Shown here piece after piece: positions 1 to 5,764 of a stretch of 5,838 nt of DNA. The notes under the pieces are model-generated. The model was not told where the DNA came from and did no database searches. It worked only from the letters and a program-made list of their open reading frames with translations. The position numbers and the translations under genes are program-made. Position 1 is the stretch's first letter, and each line of letters starts with the position of its first letter. The stretch is taken from assembly GCA_030613165.1 (NCBI GenBank), contig JAUWMN010000122.1, positions 1 to 5,838 on the forward strand, in the 5' to 3' direction. The DNA is from Desulfobacterales bacterium (GTDB lineage Bacteria; Desulfobacterota; Desulfobacteria; Desulfobacterales; C00003106).

Positions 1-732
1 GCAGAGGAATCCGCCGGGGCAGAGGCTGTCTCGAAAGAGACGAAAAACCGGGTTTTGCAGCTCCCTGGAAAAATAGATAAGCACATTCCTGCACATAATC
101 ACGTCCATTTCACCAAACACACTATCAGTCACTAAATTATGATCGGCAAATACAATATTTTTCTTTAGAGAGTTGTCCAAGACTGCGAAATTATATCGGG
201 CGGTATAGTAATCTGCAAAAGATGCCCGGCCGCCTGCCTTTTGATAATTGGAAGTATGTTCTTTTATCCTGTCAATAGGATATACCCCCTTTTTTGCCTT
301 TTTAATGATCTCTTCGTTAAAATCCGTTGCATAGATCCTGGCTTTTTCATACAGGCCTTCTTCCTTTAGCAGGATAGCCATGGAATAGACCTCTTCACCG
401 CTGGCGCATCCGGCGTGCCATACTTTTATAAATGGCCGGTCCTTTATTACAGGAATTACCTTTTTCCTGAGGGCTCTGTAAAAGGTCGGATCTCGAAACA
501 TCTCGGTGACATTGATGGACAGATCCTGGAGTAACGTTTCAAAGAACTCTTTATCATTGAGAACGTTATGTTGTATATCAGATATCGTTTTGAGATCGGA
601 CAAAGAAAGCCTGTGCAGAATTCGTCGTTTGATGGAAGCCTTTGCATAATCTCGGAAGTCATACCCGTATTTCAGGTATATGGCCTCTAAGAGGAGTTTG
701 ATTTCTATGTTTTCGGTTTCAACGTTTGGCAT
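1..732 (-). CDS. cheR: CheR-type chemotaxis protein-glutamate methyltransferase, 3' end cut by window edge
   Basis: This is an S-adenosylmethionine-dependent methyltransferase of the CheR family, which methylates glutamates on chemoreceptors or receptor-like partners in the cytoplasm. The visible 244 residues begin MPNVETENIEIKLLLEAIYL. Residues about 10-75 match the helical CheR N-terminal domain (IKRRILHRL at 34-42, then INVTEMFRDP at 73-82). The methyltransferase domain follows: SAM motif I WHAGCASGEEVYSMAILL (105-122), the acidic-loop segment IYATDFNEE (133-141), KKGVYP (147-152), and the family signature IMCRNVLIYF (212-221), ending in SLCPGGFLC. Family members are usually about 270-280 residues, so roughly 30 C-terminal residues lie outside the window. 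The ATG at 732-730 is chosen because it gives the normal N-terminus; the frame stays open upstream to a stop at 778-780 but offers no better start. The Shine-Dalgarno is weak (GGA about 12 nt upstream). It lies 151 bp downstream of the hybrid kinase on the same strand, probably in the same operon. Confidence 0.95.
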   Translation of the reverse strand, partial: MPNVETENIEIKLLLEAIYLKYGYDFRDYAKASIKRRILHRLSLSDLKTISDIQHNVLNDKEFFETLLQDLSINVTEMFRDPTFYRALRKKVIPVIKDRPFIKVWHAGCASGEEVYSMAILLKEEGLYEKARIYATDFNEEIIKKAKKGVYPIDRIKEHTSNYQKAGGRASFADYYTARYNFAVLDNSLKKNIVFADHNLVTDSVFGEMDVIMCRNVLIYFSRELQNPVFRLFRDSLCPGGFLC

Positions 733-787
733 TATGTATATTAATCCGTTAAAATAAGATGACCGTAGTAAGAGGCACTACCCTTGC

Positions 788-885
788 AATTGACGATTGA
801 CGATTGAAAATTATTTAAAGCAATTTATGAAATCTTCATTCCAACCAATCTTCAATCATCAATATTCAATATTCAATATTCAATT
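788..885. repeat. Inverted heptamer-repeat element between the kinase gene and cheR
   Basis: The left arm (789-812) reads TTGACGA TTGACGA TTGAAAA in 7-nt steps. The right arm (847-885) carries the opposite orientation, with three ATTCAAT units. Reverse-complementing 847-870 gives 20 of 24 identities with 789-812, so the intercistronic RNA could form an imperfect stem of about 24 bp around a 34-nt loop; two of the four mismatches become G-U pairs in the minus-strand transcript. The right arm touches the kinase stop codon (886-884). No T-run follows the stem, so it is not a standard intrinsic terminator. I see no convincing target-site duplication. A role in mRNA processing or differential expression of the two genes is inference. 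Confidence 0.7.
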
Positions 886-3800
886 AATACAGCCATACCC
901 TCAGCATGGAGAGCAGCTTATCCGTATCCACCGGTTTGGCAAGGTAGTCATTTGCACCGGCCTCGATACATTTGGCCCGGTCCCCCTTCATGGCCTTTGC
1001 CGTAAGGGCGATGATCGGAAGTTTTTTGAACCTTTCCTGATTCCTGATTTTCCCGGTGGCCTCGTACCCGTCCATTTCAGGCATCATGATGTCCATCAAT
1101 ACCAGGTCAAGGTCCGGGTTTTCATTCAGGCGCTCCAGGGATTCTTTTCCGTTCTTGCCCACCAGAACCTTTATTCCTTTATCTTCAAGAATATTGGTGA
1201 GGGCAAACACATTGCGCATGTCATCGTCCACCAGGAGCACTTTTTTATCTTTCAGGATCGATTCCTTATCGTGGATCATCCTGAGCATCTTTCTCTTTTC
1301 TTCAGGAAGTTTTTCTTCAACGCTATGCAAAAATAAAGTTGTCTCATCAAGGAGCCTTTCAGGGGATTTTGCATCTTTAATGATGATTCTTTCCGCATAT
1401 TCATCGAGCATTGCCTTTTCCTGTTTTGTGAGTTCTTTGCCGGTATATACAATAACTGGCATGTGAAGGAGAGCATTTTCGTTTTTCATCCTGGAGAGGA
1501 GTTCAATACCTGACATATCAGGAAGACTAAGGTCCAGGATCATACAATCAAAATTCCCGGTTGTGAGCAGTTCATTGGCCTCTTCGCCGGTGGAGACACC
1601 CGTGACCAGGACATCTTTGCTGCCTATGAGTTCGGCAACAGCCATTCTCTGGGCTTTGTCATCTTCCACCACAAGAAGTTTCTTGACCGGGTTTGAAATC
1701 ATATGTTCAATTTTTTCATAGACCTGCTCAAGCTTTTCCATGCTCACAGGTTTGGTAAGGTAACCGATAGCGCCCATCTTCATGGCATCATGGCTTTTGT
1801 CGAATGCGGATATAAAATGAACCGGAATGTGGCGGGTCTTTTGATTCTCCTTTAGCCTTGACATGACAGCCCATCCATCCATGCCTGGAAGCCCGATATC
1901 CAGGAGTATGGCACAGGGCCTGTAATAATCTGCAAAATGAAGTCCGGTTTCGCCATTTTCTGCGACTATCGTCTTGAATCCCTTTTCCCGTGACAGGTCG
2001 CACAGAATCCTGGCGAACTTGGGATCGTCCTCGATTATCAGAATCGATTTATCCCCGGCAGATATCTCTTTTCGATCATCAGGGATATATTCTTTGTTTG
2101 AAACTTGAAATTTGAAATCCGTTTGCTCGCTACCGGTTGAATATTTCTCTTTTCGAGTTTCAGGTTTCCTTGTCCCTTCTTCTGCCTTCTGCCTCTGTGC
2201 CTTCTGCCTTTCCCTTCCGCCTTCTGCCTTCTGCCCGCCGTCTAATGTTTCAGGGAGGTAAAGAGTGAAGGTAGACCCCTTACCCTTCTTACTTGTTGCC
2301 TGGAGTTCGCCGCCAAGAAATCCGGCCAATTCCCTTGAGATTGAAAGCCCAAGCCCGGTACCGCCAAATTTCCTGCTGGTCGTACCGTCCGCCTGCTGGA
2401 AGGCCTCAAAAATTATTTTCTGTTTCTCTTTGTCAATTCCTATGCCCGTATCAGAAACTGAAAGGGCGATGGTCTTTTCCTGGTCCAGACCGCTCTTTGA
2501 AAGATCTATCCCGTTTGCCGGACGGCAGATCCTTAAGGCAACACTTCCTTGTGACGTAAACTTAAAGGCATTGGAAAGAAGGTTCTTAACCACCTGGTCA
2601 ATCCTTTGTCGGTCTGTGCGGATTTGAGCCGGCAAATCCTGCGCCACATCTATGTTCAGGTTCAGCTTGTTCTCCCTGGCAACGGTTTTAAAATTTCGTT
2701 TCATAGTCTCAGCGATGTCTTGCAGGGATACATCCTCCAAGTGAAGCTCCATCTTGCCGGACTCCACCTTTGAAAGATCGAGTATTTCATTGATCAGGTT
2801 CATAAGATCAGAACCGGATGCTTGAATGGTCTGGGCAAACTCCACCTGTTTTTCCGTCAGATTGTGATCCTTGTTATCAGAAAGAAGCTTTGATAAAAGC
2901 AGGATGCTGTTTAAAGGCGTCCTTAGCTCATGGGACATGTTGGCCAGAAATTCGGATTTGTATTTGCCGGTGATTTCCAGGTCTTTGGCCTTTTCTTCAA
3001 AGAGATTTCGAGATTCTTCCAGTTCCATGTTCTTTTGCTTTATATTCACTTTTTGTTCTTCAAGGAGCTGGGTTTGCTCTTCAAGCTCTTCGTTGGTCTG
3101 CTGGAGTTCCTCCTGCTGAGCTTGAAGCCCTGCTTCCGACTCTTTCAGGGCCTCTGTCTGTTCTTCCAGTTCTTCGTTTGCCTGGCGCAGTTCCTCCTGC
3201 TGGGTCTGGAGTTCTTCCGCCTGGACCTGGGTCTTTTCTAATAGTGCCTGCGTCTGTTGGCGGGATTGCGCTGAATCGACAGCAATGGCGATATTTTCGG
3301 AGACCAGGTTCAGAAAATCCATATTCCTGTCGGAAAATTCATAAAGCGATCCCAGCTCGATGACTCCCTTAACCTCATTATCAAACATAAACGGCATCAC
3401 TATGATGTTGTTAGGGGCCGCCTCGCCAAGTCCGGAGCTGACCGCAATATAGTCTTCAGGCACGTCGGTGAGGGTAATATTTTCCTTTTCCAGGGCCGCC
3501 TGCCCGACTAATCCTTCACCGAACGCAAACTCATTTGAAAGATTCTTGCGCTTCTTGTAGGCGTAGCTTCCCACCAGGCTGAGGTGGTTGTTATCACCGG
3601 CAAGATAGATTGCGCCGATCTGGGCATTGAGATATTCGGCCAGGAAGGTGACGATATTTCGACCAAGGCCGGAAATGTCCTGTTCGCTTCGCATCCGATC
3701 GTTGATTTCCGTCTGACCGGTCTTGAGCCAGTTTTGCTTCTCGTTTTTTTCAGTCATCTCGCGCAGGTTTTTGGTCATCCTGTTGATGGCAACACTTAAC

Positions 3801-5116
3801 CTGTCTTCCTCCGAACGTTTTTCAATTTCAATCGAAAAATCTCCCTGGGAAATCTTTTCAGCGATATCGACCACTTTCATTTCATCGGTAATATCAACGA
3901 TATATTCTATGGCACCGATTAAATTTTCCGCCTCGTCTCTCAAGGGCGCAGCGGTAAACCTGATAGGCAATTTACCGGCACTAAGACGAGCGATGCTTTC
4001 CCCTGTTATTACACCGCCTGATTTCATCGCCAGGGCAGCCGAGCATTTGTCTGTGTTGCAGTGGCTGGTATTGAACAGCTCATAACATTTTTTGCCGACG
4101 CATTCATCTATCGTTCTATTAGCCGCATCGGCCCCGGCTCTGTTTATGAACCGGATATTGAAATCCATGTCTATGACGTGAACCGGTGTGGGTATACTGT
4201 TCAGATAGCTGATCTTTATCCGGCTCTCTCCATCGGCCTCTTTTAGTTTTTTACCCATCCGGTTGACGGATTTTCCCAGGATGTCCTGCTCGCTCCTGAT
4301 TTCAACCGAGCTGTCAAAAACCCCGGAAGCTATGTCATTACACACTTTTGAGACAGCCTGAAGTGATTTAACGACTTTGCTGAAACTCTTATTCAGTTCC
4401 CCAACCTCATTTTCCGGCGTATCTATCTCCTCATGAGTGAGGTCTCCGGTCGCAATTTGCCTGGCCCAATCAGACATTTTTCTGACCGGCCCTACGATGT
4501 TTTTAGTGACCAATGCTGCTATCAAGTAAATGACAATAACGATTGCAAACAAAATAGCAAACATTATGTAAAGATATTTGTCTATTCGCTTTTTATTATC
4601 ATCGGCGCTCTGCTGGAATTCGGAGATCCTCTTATCTACCTCAATTAATTGTTGATCCAACTGACTGGTATCTAAACCAATCTTGATACTGCCGAACTTT
4701 TCATTTTCCAGCATGATGTCTCTGGTCACGGTTTTGACACCCTCTGCTTCTTTAGAAGTGGTAAGTACATCCCCCTCAGAATTGAGAAATACCACGTAGC
4801 TGATGTCAGGGTCTTTGCTTAGAGTATCTGCATATAGTTGCAAGGTTACAAAATCATGCGTTATTAACGGCTCAGTTGCTATCATTGCCATGATAGAAGA
4901 CAAGACCTCAATCTTTTCGTTTAGATCCCTTTCAATAATTTTCTGTTGATGATGCTTTTCTCTTGCGACCATTTCAATAGCGTTATTAAGCTGTTTCTGT
5001 TGCAGGTTGCCGGAAATCATTGTGCTCCCTACCGAAAGAACAAGCATTACAGCTACTGTGCAAAAAAGCAAAAGTATGATTTGACCTGAAATCCCAAGTC
5101 TTGTTTTCACTATCAA
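884..5116 (-). CDS. Membrane hybrid sensor histidine kinase (Cache-like/HAMP/PAS/GAF/HisKA/HATPase) with three receiver domains
   Basis: A 1410-residue sensor kinase: it should autophosphorylate on histidine and pass phosphate to its own receivers. Numbering is from the TTG at 5116. TM1 is about 8-35, an extracytoplasmic single-Cache-like domain about 36-180 (YVVFLNSEGDVL at 107-118), and TM2 about 181-203. HAMP is 204-257, with HAMP-like segments near 256-298 and 415-460. PAS is 299-411, with cysteines 339, 344, 353 and 358; GAF is about 478-614. A Glu/Gln-rich coiled coil (615-715) contains two 28-residue-spaced NEELEEQT repeats. HisKA has His729 (MSHELRTP). HATPase has N-box Asn845/Asn849, DTGIGI (889-894) and GGTGLGL (918-924). 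Linker 957-1022 is low complexity. REC1 has Asp1073 and Lys1122; REC2 has Asp1195, with Lys1247 followed by Asp rather than Pro; REC3 has Asp1342, Thr1372 and Lys1394. No HPt or DNA-binding domain is present. The start is set by AAGGAGG at 5130-5124, 7 nt from TTG; the GTG at 5110 is 13 nt away. The ligand is unknown. Confidence 0.96.
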   Translation of the reverse strand: MIVKTRLGISGQIILLLFCTVAVMLVLSVGSTMISGNLQQKQLNNAIEMVAREKHHQQKIIERDLNEKIEVLSSIMAMIATEPLITHDFVTLQLYADTLSKDPDISYVVFLNSEGDVLTTSKEAEGVKTVTRDIMLENEKFGSIKIGLDTSQLDQQLIEVDKRISEFQQSADDNKKRIDKYLYIMFAILFAIVIVIYLIAALVTKNIVGPVRKMSDWARQIATGDLTHEEIDTPENEVGELNKSFSKVVKSLQAVSKVCNDIASGVFDSSVEIRSEQDILGKSVNRMGKKLKEADGESRIKISYLNSIPTPVHVIDMDFNIRFINRAGADAANRTIDECVGKKCYELFNTSHCNTDKCSAALAMKSGGVITGESIARLSAGKLPIRFTAAPLRDEAENLIGAIEYIVDITDEMKVVDIAEKISQGDFSIEIEKRSEEDRLSVAINRMTKNLREMTEKNEKQNWLKTGQTEINDRMRSEQDISGLGRNIVTFLAEYLNAQIGAIYLAGDNNHLSLVGSYAYKKRKNLSNEFAFGEGLVGQAALEKENITLTDVPEDYIAVSSGLGEAAPNNIIVMPFMFDNEVKGVIELGSLYEFSDRNMDFLNLVSENIAIAVDSAQSRQQTQALLEKTQVQAEELQTQQEELRQANEELEEQTEALKESEAGLQAQQEELQQTNEELEEQTQLLEEQKVNIKQKNMELEESRNLFEEKAKDLEITGKYKSEFLANMSHELRTPLNSILLLSKLLSDNKDHNLTEKQVEFAQTIQASGSDLMNLINEILDLSKVESGKMELHLEDVSLQDIAETMKRNFKTVARENKLNLNIDVAQDLPAQIRTDRQRIDQVVKNLLSNAFKFTSQGSVALRICRPANGIDLSKSGLDQEKTIALSVSDTGIGIDKEKQKIIFEAFQQADGTTSRKFGGTGLGLSISRELAGFLGGELQATSKKGKGSTFTLYLPETLDGGQKAEGGRERQKAQRQKAEEGTRKPETRKEKYSTGSEQTDFKFQVSNKEYIPDDRKEISAGDKSILIIEDDPKFARILCDLSREKGFKTIVAENGETGLHFADYYRPCAILLDIGLPGMDGWAVMSRLKENQKTRHIPVHFISAFDKSHDAMKMGAIGYLTKPVSMEKLEQVYEKIEHMISNPVKKLLVVEDDKAQRMAVAELIGSKDVLVTGVSTGEEANELLTTGNFDCMILDLSLPDMSGIELLSRMKNENALLHMPVIVYTGKELTKQEKAMLDEYAERIIIKDAKSPERLLDETTLFLHSVEEKLPEEKRKMLRMIHDKESILKDKKVLLVDDDMRNVFALTNILEDKGIKVLVGKNGKESLERLNENPDLDLVLMDIMMPEMDGYEATGKIRNQERFKKLPIIALTAKAMKGDRAKCIEAGANDYLAKPVDTDKLLSMLRVWLY
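2097..2239. repeat. Heptamer-repeat tract read in frame inside the kinase gene
   Basis: Positions 2097-2117 are three consecutive 7-mers on the plus strand (TTTGAAA, CTTGAAA, TTTGAAA). Positions 2150-2162 hold a partial inverse (TTTTCGAGTTTCA) that pairs with 2099-2110 apart from one mismatch. From 2176 to 2239 the plus strand repeats CTTCTGC-like 7-mers with some interruptions. Translated on the minus strand this gives a Lys/Glu/Gln/Arg-rich linker (GQKAEGGRERQKAQRQKAEE and onward) between the HATPase (ends near 955) and REC1 (begins near 1023). The composition and 7-nt period match the non-coding repeats elsewhere in the window and are unlike the flanking domains. There is no stop codon and the frame is kept. 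Confidence 0.75.
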
Positions 5117-5123
5117 TATTCTT

Positions 5124-5130
5124 CCTCCTT
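5124..5130 (-). promoter_or_regulatory. Shine-Dalgarno that decides the kinase start
   Basis: On the minus strand this reads AAGGAGG, a full anti-16S match, followed by seven bases (AAGAATA) and then TTG at 5116-5114. The next in-frame candidate, GTG at 5110-5108, is 13 nt away, which is longer than usual. The frame is open 31 codons further upstream to another TTG at 5209, but that codon lies inside the inverted arm of the putative transposable element and has no comparable ribosome site. The predicted protein then begins just before a basic stretch and TM1. Confidence 0.8.
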
Positions 5131-5174
5131 CATTTCCCTTTTTTCGACTTCCCACTGCCCCTGGGTACGGCAAA

Positions 5175-5182
5175 TAATCCCT
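5175..5182. repeat. Left 8-bp direct repeat (putative target-site duplication)
   Basis: TAATCCCT, identical to 5414-5421. Each copy directly abuts an end of the inverted-repeat element at 5183-5413, as expected for a target-site duplication made at insertion. Confidence 0.65.
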
Positions 5183-5413
5183 GTAACCGTTCACAGGTTC
5201 AGGGTTCAACGTTCAAGGTTAAGGGCAAAAAGGCGAAGACCCAAAGTCATAGTTGAACATGGTCATTTTCCAAAGTAATTGCTAATTTGGCTCCAAATTT
5301 TAGATTAGGCATGTCGAAGATGATGCTTTTCTCATAAATACACGTTCCAAATGCAGTCCGGGAACGAAAATGGAACCTTGAACCTCTGAACCTTTGAACC
5401 CGTGAACGCCTAC
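5183..5413. mobile_element. MITE-like non-autonomous element in the kinase leader
   Basis: This is a 231-bp unit with long terminal inverted repeats. The left end (5183-5220) begins GTAACCGTTCAC; the reverse complement of the right end (5374-5413) begins GTAGGCGTTCAC, and both arms finish on TTCAAGGTT. The arms are 38 and 40 bp and consist of GTTCA/TGAAC units every 7-8 nt, which explains their small length difference. Exact 8-bp direct repeats TAATCCCT abut both ends. The core (5221-5373) contains no transposase and no ORF above about 21 codons, so any mobility would depend on a transposase elsewhere. It lies between the sigma-54 promoter and the kinase ribosome site. Removing it with one repeat copy would shorten the predicted leader from about 315 to about 75 nt. 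The alternative is a coincidental stem-loop built from locally generated heptamers; the flush direct repeats argue against that. Confidence 0.7.
5284..5299. other. Perfect 7-bp-arm dyad inside the MITE-like core
   Basis: The plus strand reads AATTTGG, then CT, then CCAAATT, so the two 7-base arms are exactly complementary around a 2-base centre. It could be a protein-binding dyad or a local hairpin in the leader RNA; a 2-base loop is too tight for an RNA hairpin unless inner pairs open. It lies within a 21-codon unproven ORF (5312-5247). No function can be assigned. Confidence 0.4.
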
Positions 5414-5421
5414 TAATCCCT
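5414..5421. repeat. Right 8-bp direct repeat (putative target-site duplication)
   Basis: TAATCCCT, the second copy of 5175-5182, directly adjoining the right end of the inverted-repeat element. It falls about 10 nt downstream of the transcription start predicted from the -24/-12 promoter. Confidence 0.65.
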
Positions 5422-5441
5422 TCTCTCTTTTCACTAAATTA

Positions 5442-5457
5442 TGCAAAGTTTGTGCCA
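5442..5457 (-). promoter_or_regulatory. Sigma-54 (RpoN) -24/-12 promoter for the kinase gene
   Basis: The minus strand reads TGGCACAAACTTTGCA, matching the RpoN consensus TGGCAC-N5-TTGCA with the diagnostic GG and GC exactly 10 nt apart. With C at -12 (5443), the predicted start is an A near 5431. The leader to TTG 5116 would be about 315 nt, mostly the inserted element. Sigma-54 promoters need an ATP-hydrolysing enhancer-binding protein; none is encoded in the window. It points at the kinase and, by read-through, cheR. The call rests on the motif and its orientation only. Confidence 0.75.
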
Positions 5458-5504
5458 GCTCCCTCTACAACTACGATATTTGTAACTTGGCGGTGGTATC
5501 GTCG

Positions 5505-5542
5505 TTGCAGACCACACCGCCTTAGGCGGCCTGAAGCTGCAA
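5505..5542. promoter_or_regulatory. Nested inverted repeat, candidate upstream activator site
   Basis: An inner dyad CCGCC-TTA-GGCGG (5517-5529) sits inside an outer pair TTGCAG (5505-5510) and CTGCAA (5537-5542) sharing nearly the same centre. The centre is about 92 bp upstream of the predicted sigma-54 start, within the range where enhancer-binding proteins commonly bind. There is no T-run on either strand after the hairpin, so it is a poor terminator candidate. Which protein would bind it is unknown. Confidence 0.45.
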
Positions 5543-5566
5543 AAATCTCACTGCACTGGCTGGTGC

Positions 5567-5643
5567 TGAGCGGAATTTTCCATTTATCGGGGGATGCTGG
5601 ATTCTGGTTGCTTGTTACGGGTTTCTCGTTGCTGGTTGGCGCT
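5567..5643. repeat. Direct repeat copy 1 with internal heptamers
   Basis: A 77-bp segment starting TGAGCGGAATTTTCC and ending GGTTGGCGCT. It is duplicated at 5671-5761 with four mismatches and a 14-nt length difference. On the minus strand its inner part runs in 7-nt steps (ACCAGCA, ACGAGAA, ACCCGTA, ACAAGCA, ACCAGAA, TCCAGCA). Translations of this block are Pro/Ala/Thr/Ser/Asn/Gln-rich and look non-genic. Confidence 0.85.
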
Positions 5644-5670
5644 TGGGCGTAATCGCACGCAGAAAGGAAT

Positions 5671-5761
5671 TGAGCGGAAATCTCCATTTATCGGGGGATG
5701 CTGGATTCTGGTTGCTTGTTACTGGTTCCTCGTTGCTGGTTGCTTGTTGCTGGTTGGCGCT
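5671..5761. repeat. Direct repeat copy 2 with two extra heptamers
   Basis: The second copy, offset by 104 bp at its start. It is 91 bp because it carries 14 additional nucleotides (GCTTGTTGCTGGTT, exactly two 7-mers). On the minus strand it holds eight uninterrupted 7-mers (ACCAGCA, ACAAGCA, ACCAGCA, ACGAGGA, ACCAGTA, ACAAGCA, ACCAGAA, TCCAGCA). A 27-bp unique spacer separates the two copies. Confidence 0.85.
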
Positions 5762-5764
5762 ACA

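Noticed and set aside
456..662. A 68-codon minus-strand frame
   Set aside because: It overlaps the CheR frame out of phase; the CheR frame carries all family motifs.
779..901. TACCCT at 779-784 and 896-901 as a target-site duplication around the intercistronic element
   Set aside because: Only 6 bp, and the gaps to the arms are unequal (3 and 11 nt). The right copy lies inside codons before the terminal RVWLY of the kinase, which looks like native receiver sequence.
797..1466. Long plus-strand open frames (797-1336, 1056-1466) antisense to the kinase C-terminus
   Set aside because: They lie opposite well-conserved receiver-domain coding sequence, show no recognisable domain, and the first starts inside the heptamer tract. 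They are shadows of the kinase gene.
2265..3241. Plus-strand frames opposite the HATPase, HisKA and coiled coil
   Set aside because: They are mirror translations of the kinase, with Phe/Leu- and Ser-rich composition from antisense Glu/Lys codons, and have no independent support.
5505..5542. Intrinsic terminator of an upstream gene
   Set aside because: Neither strand has a T-run directly after the GC-rich hairpin.
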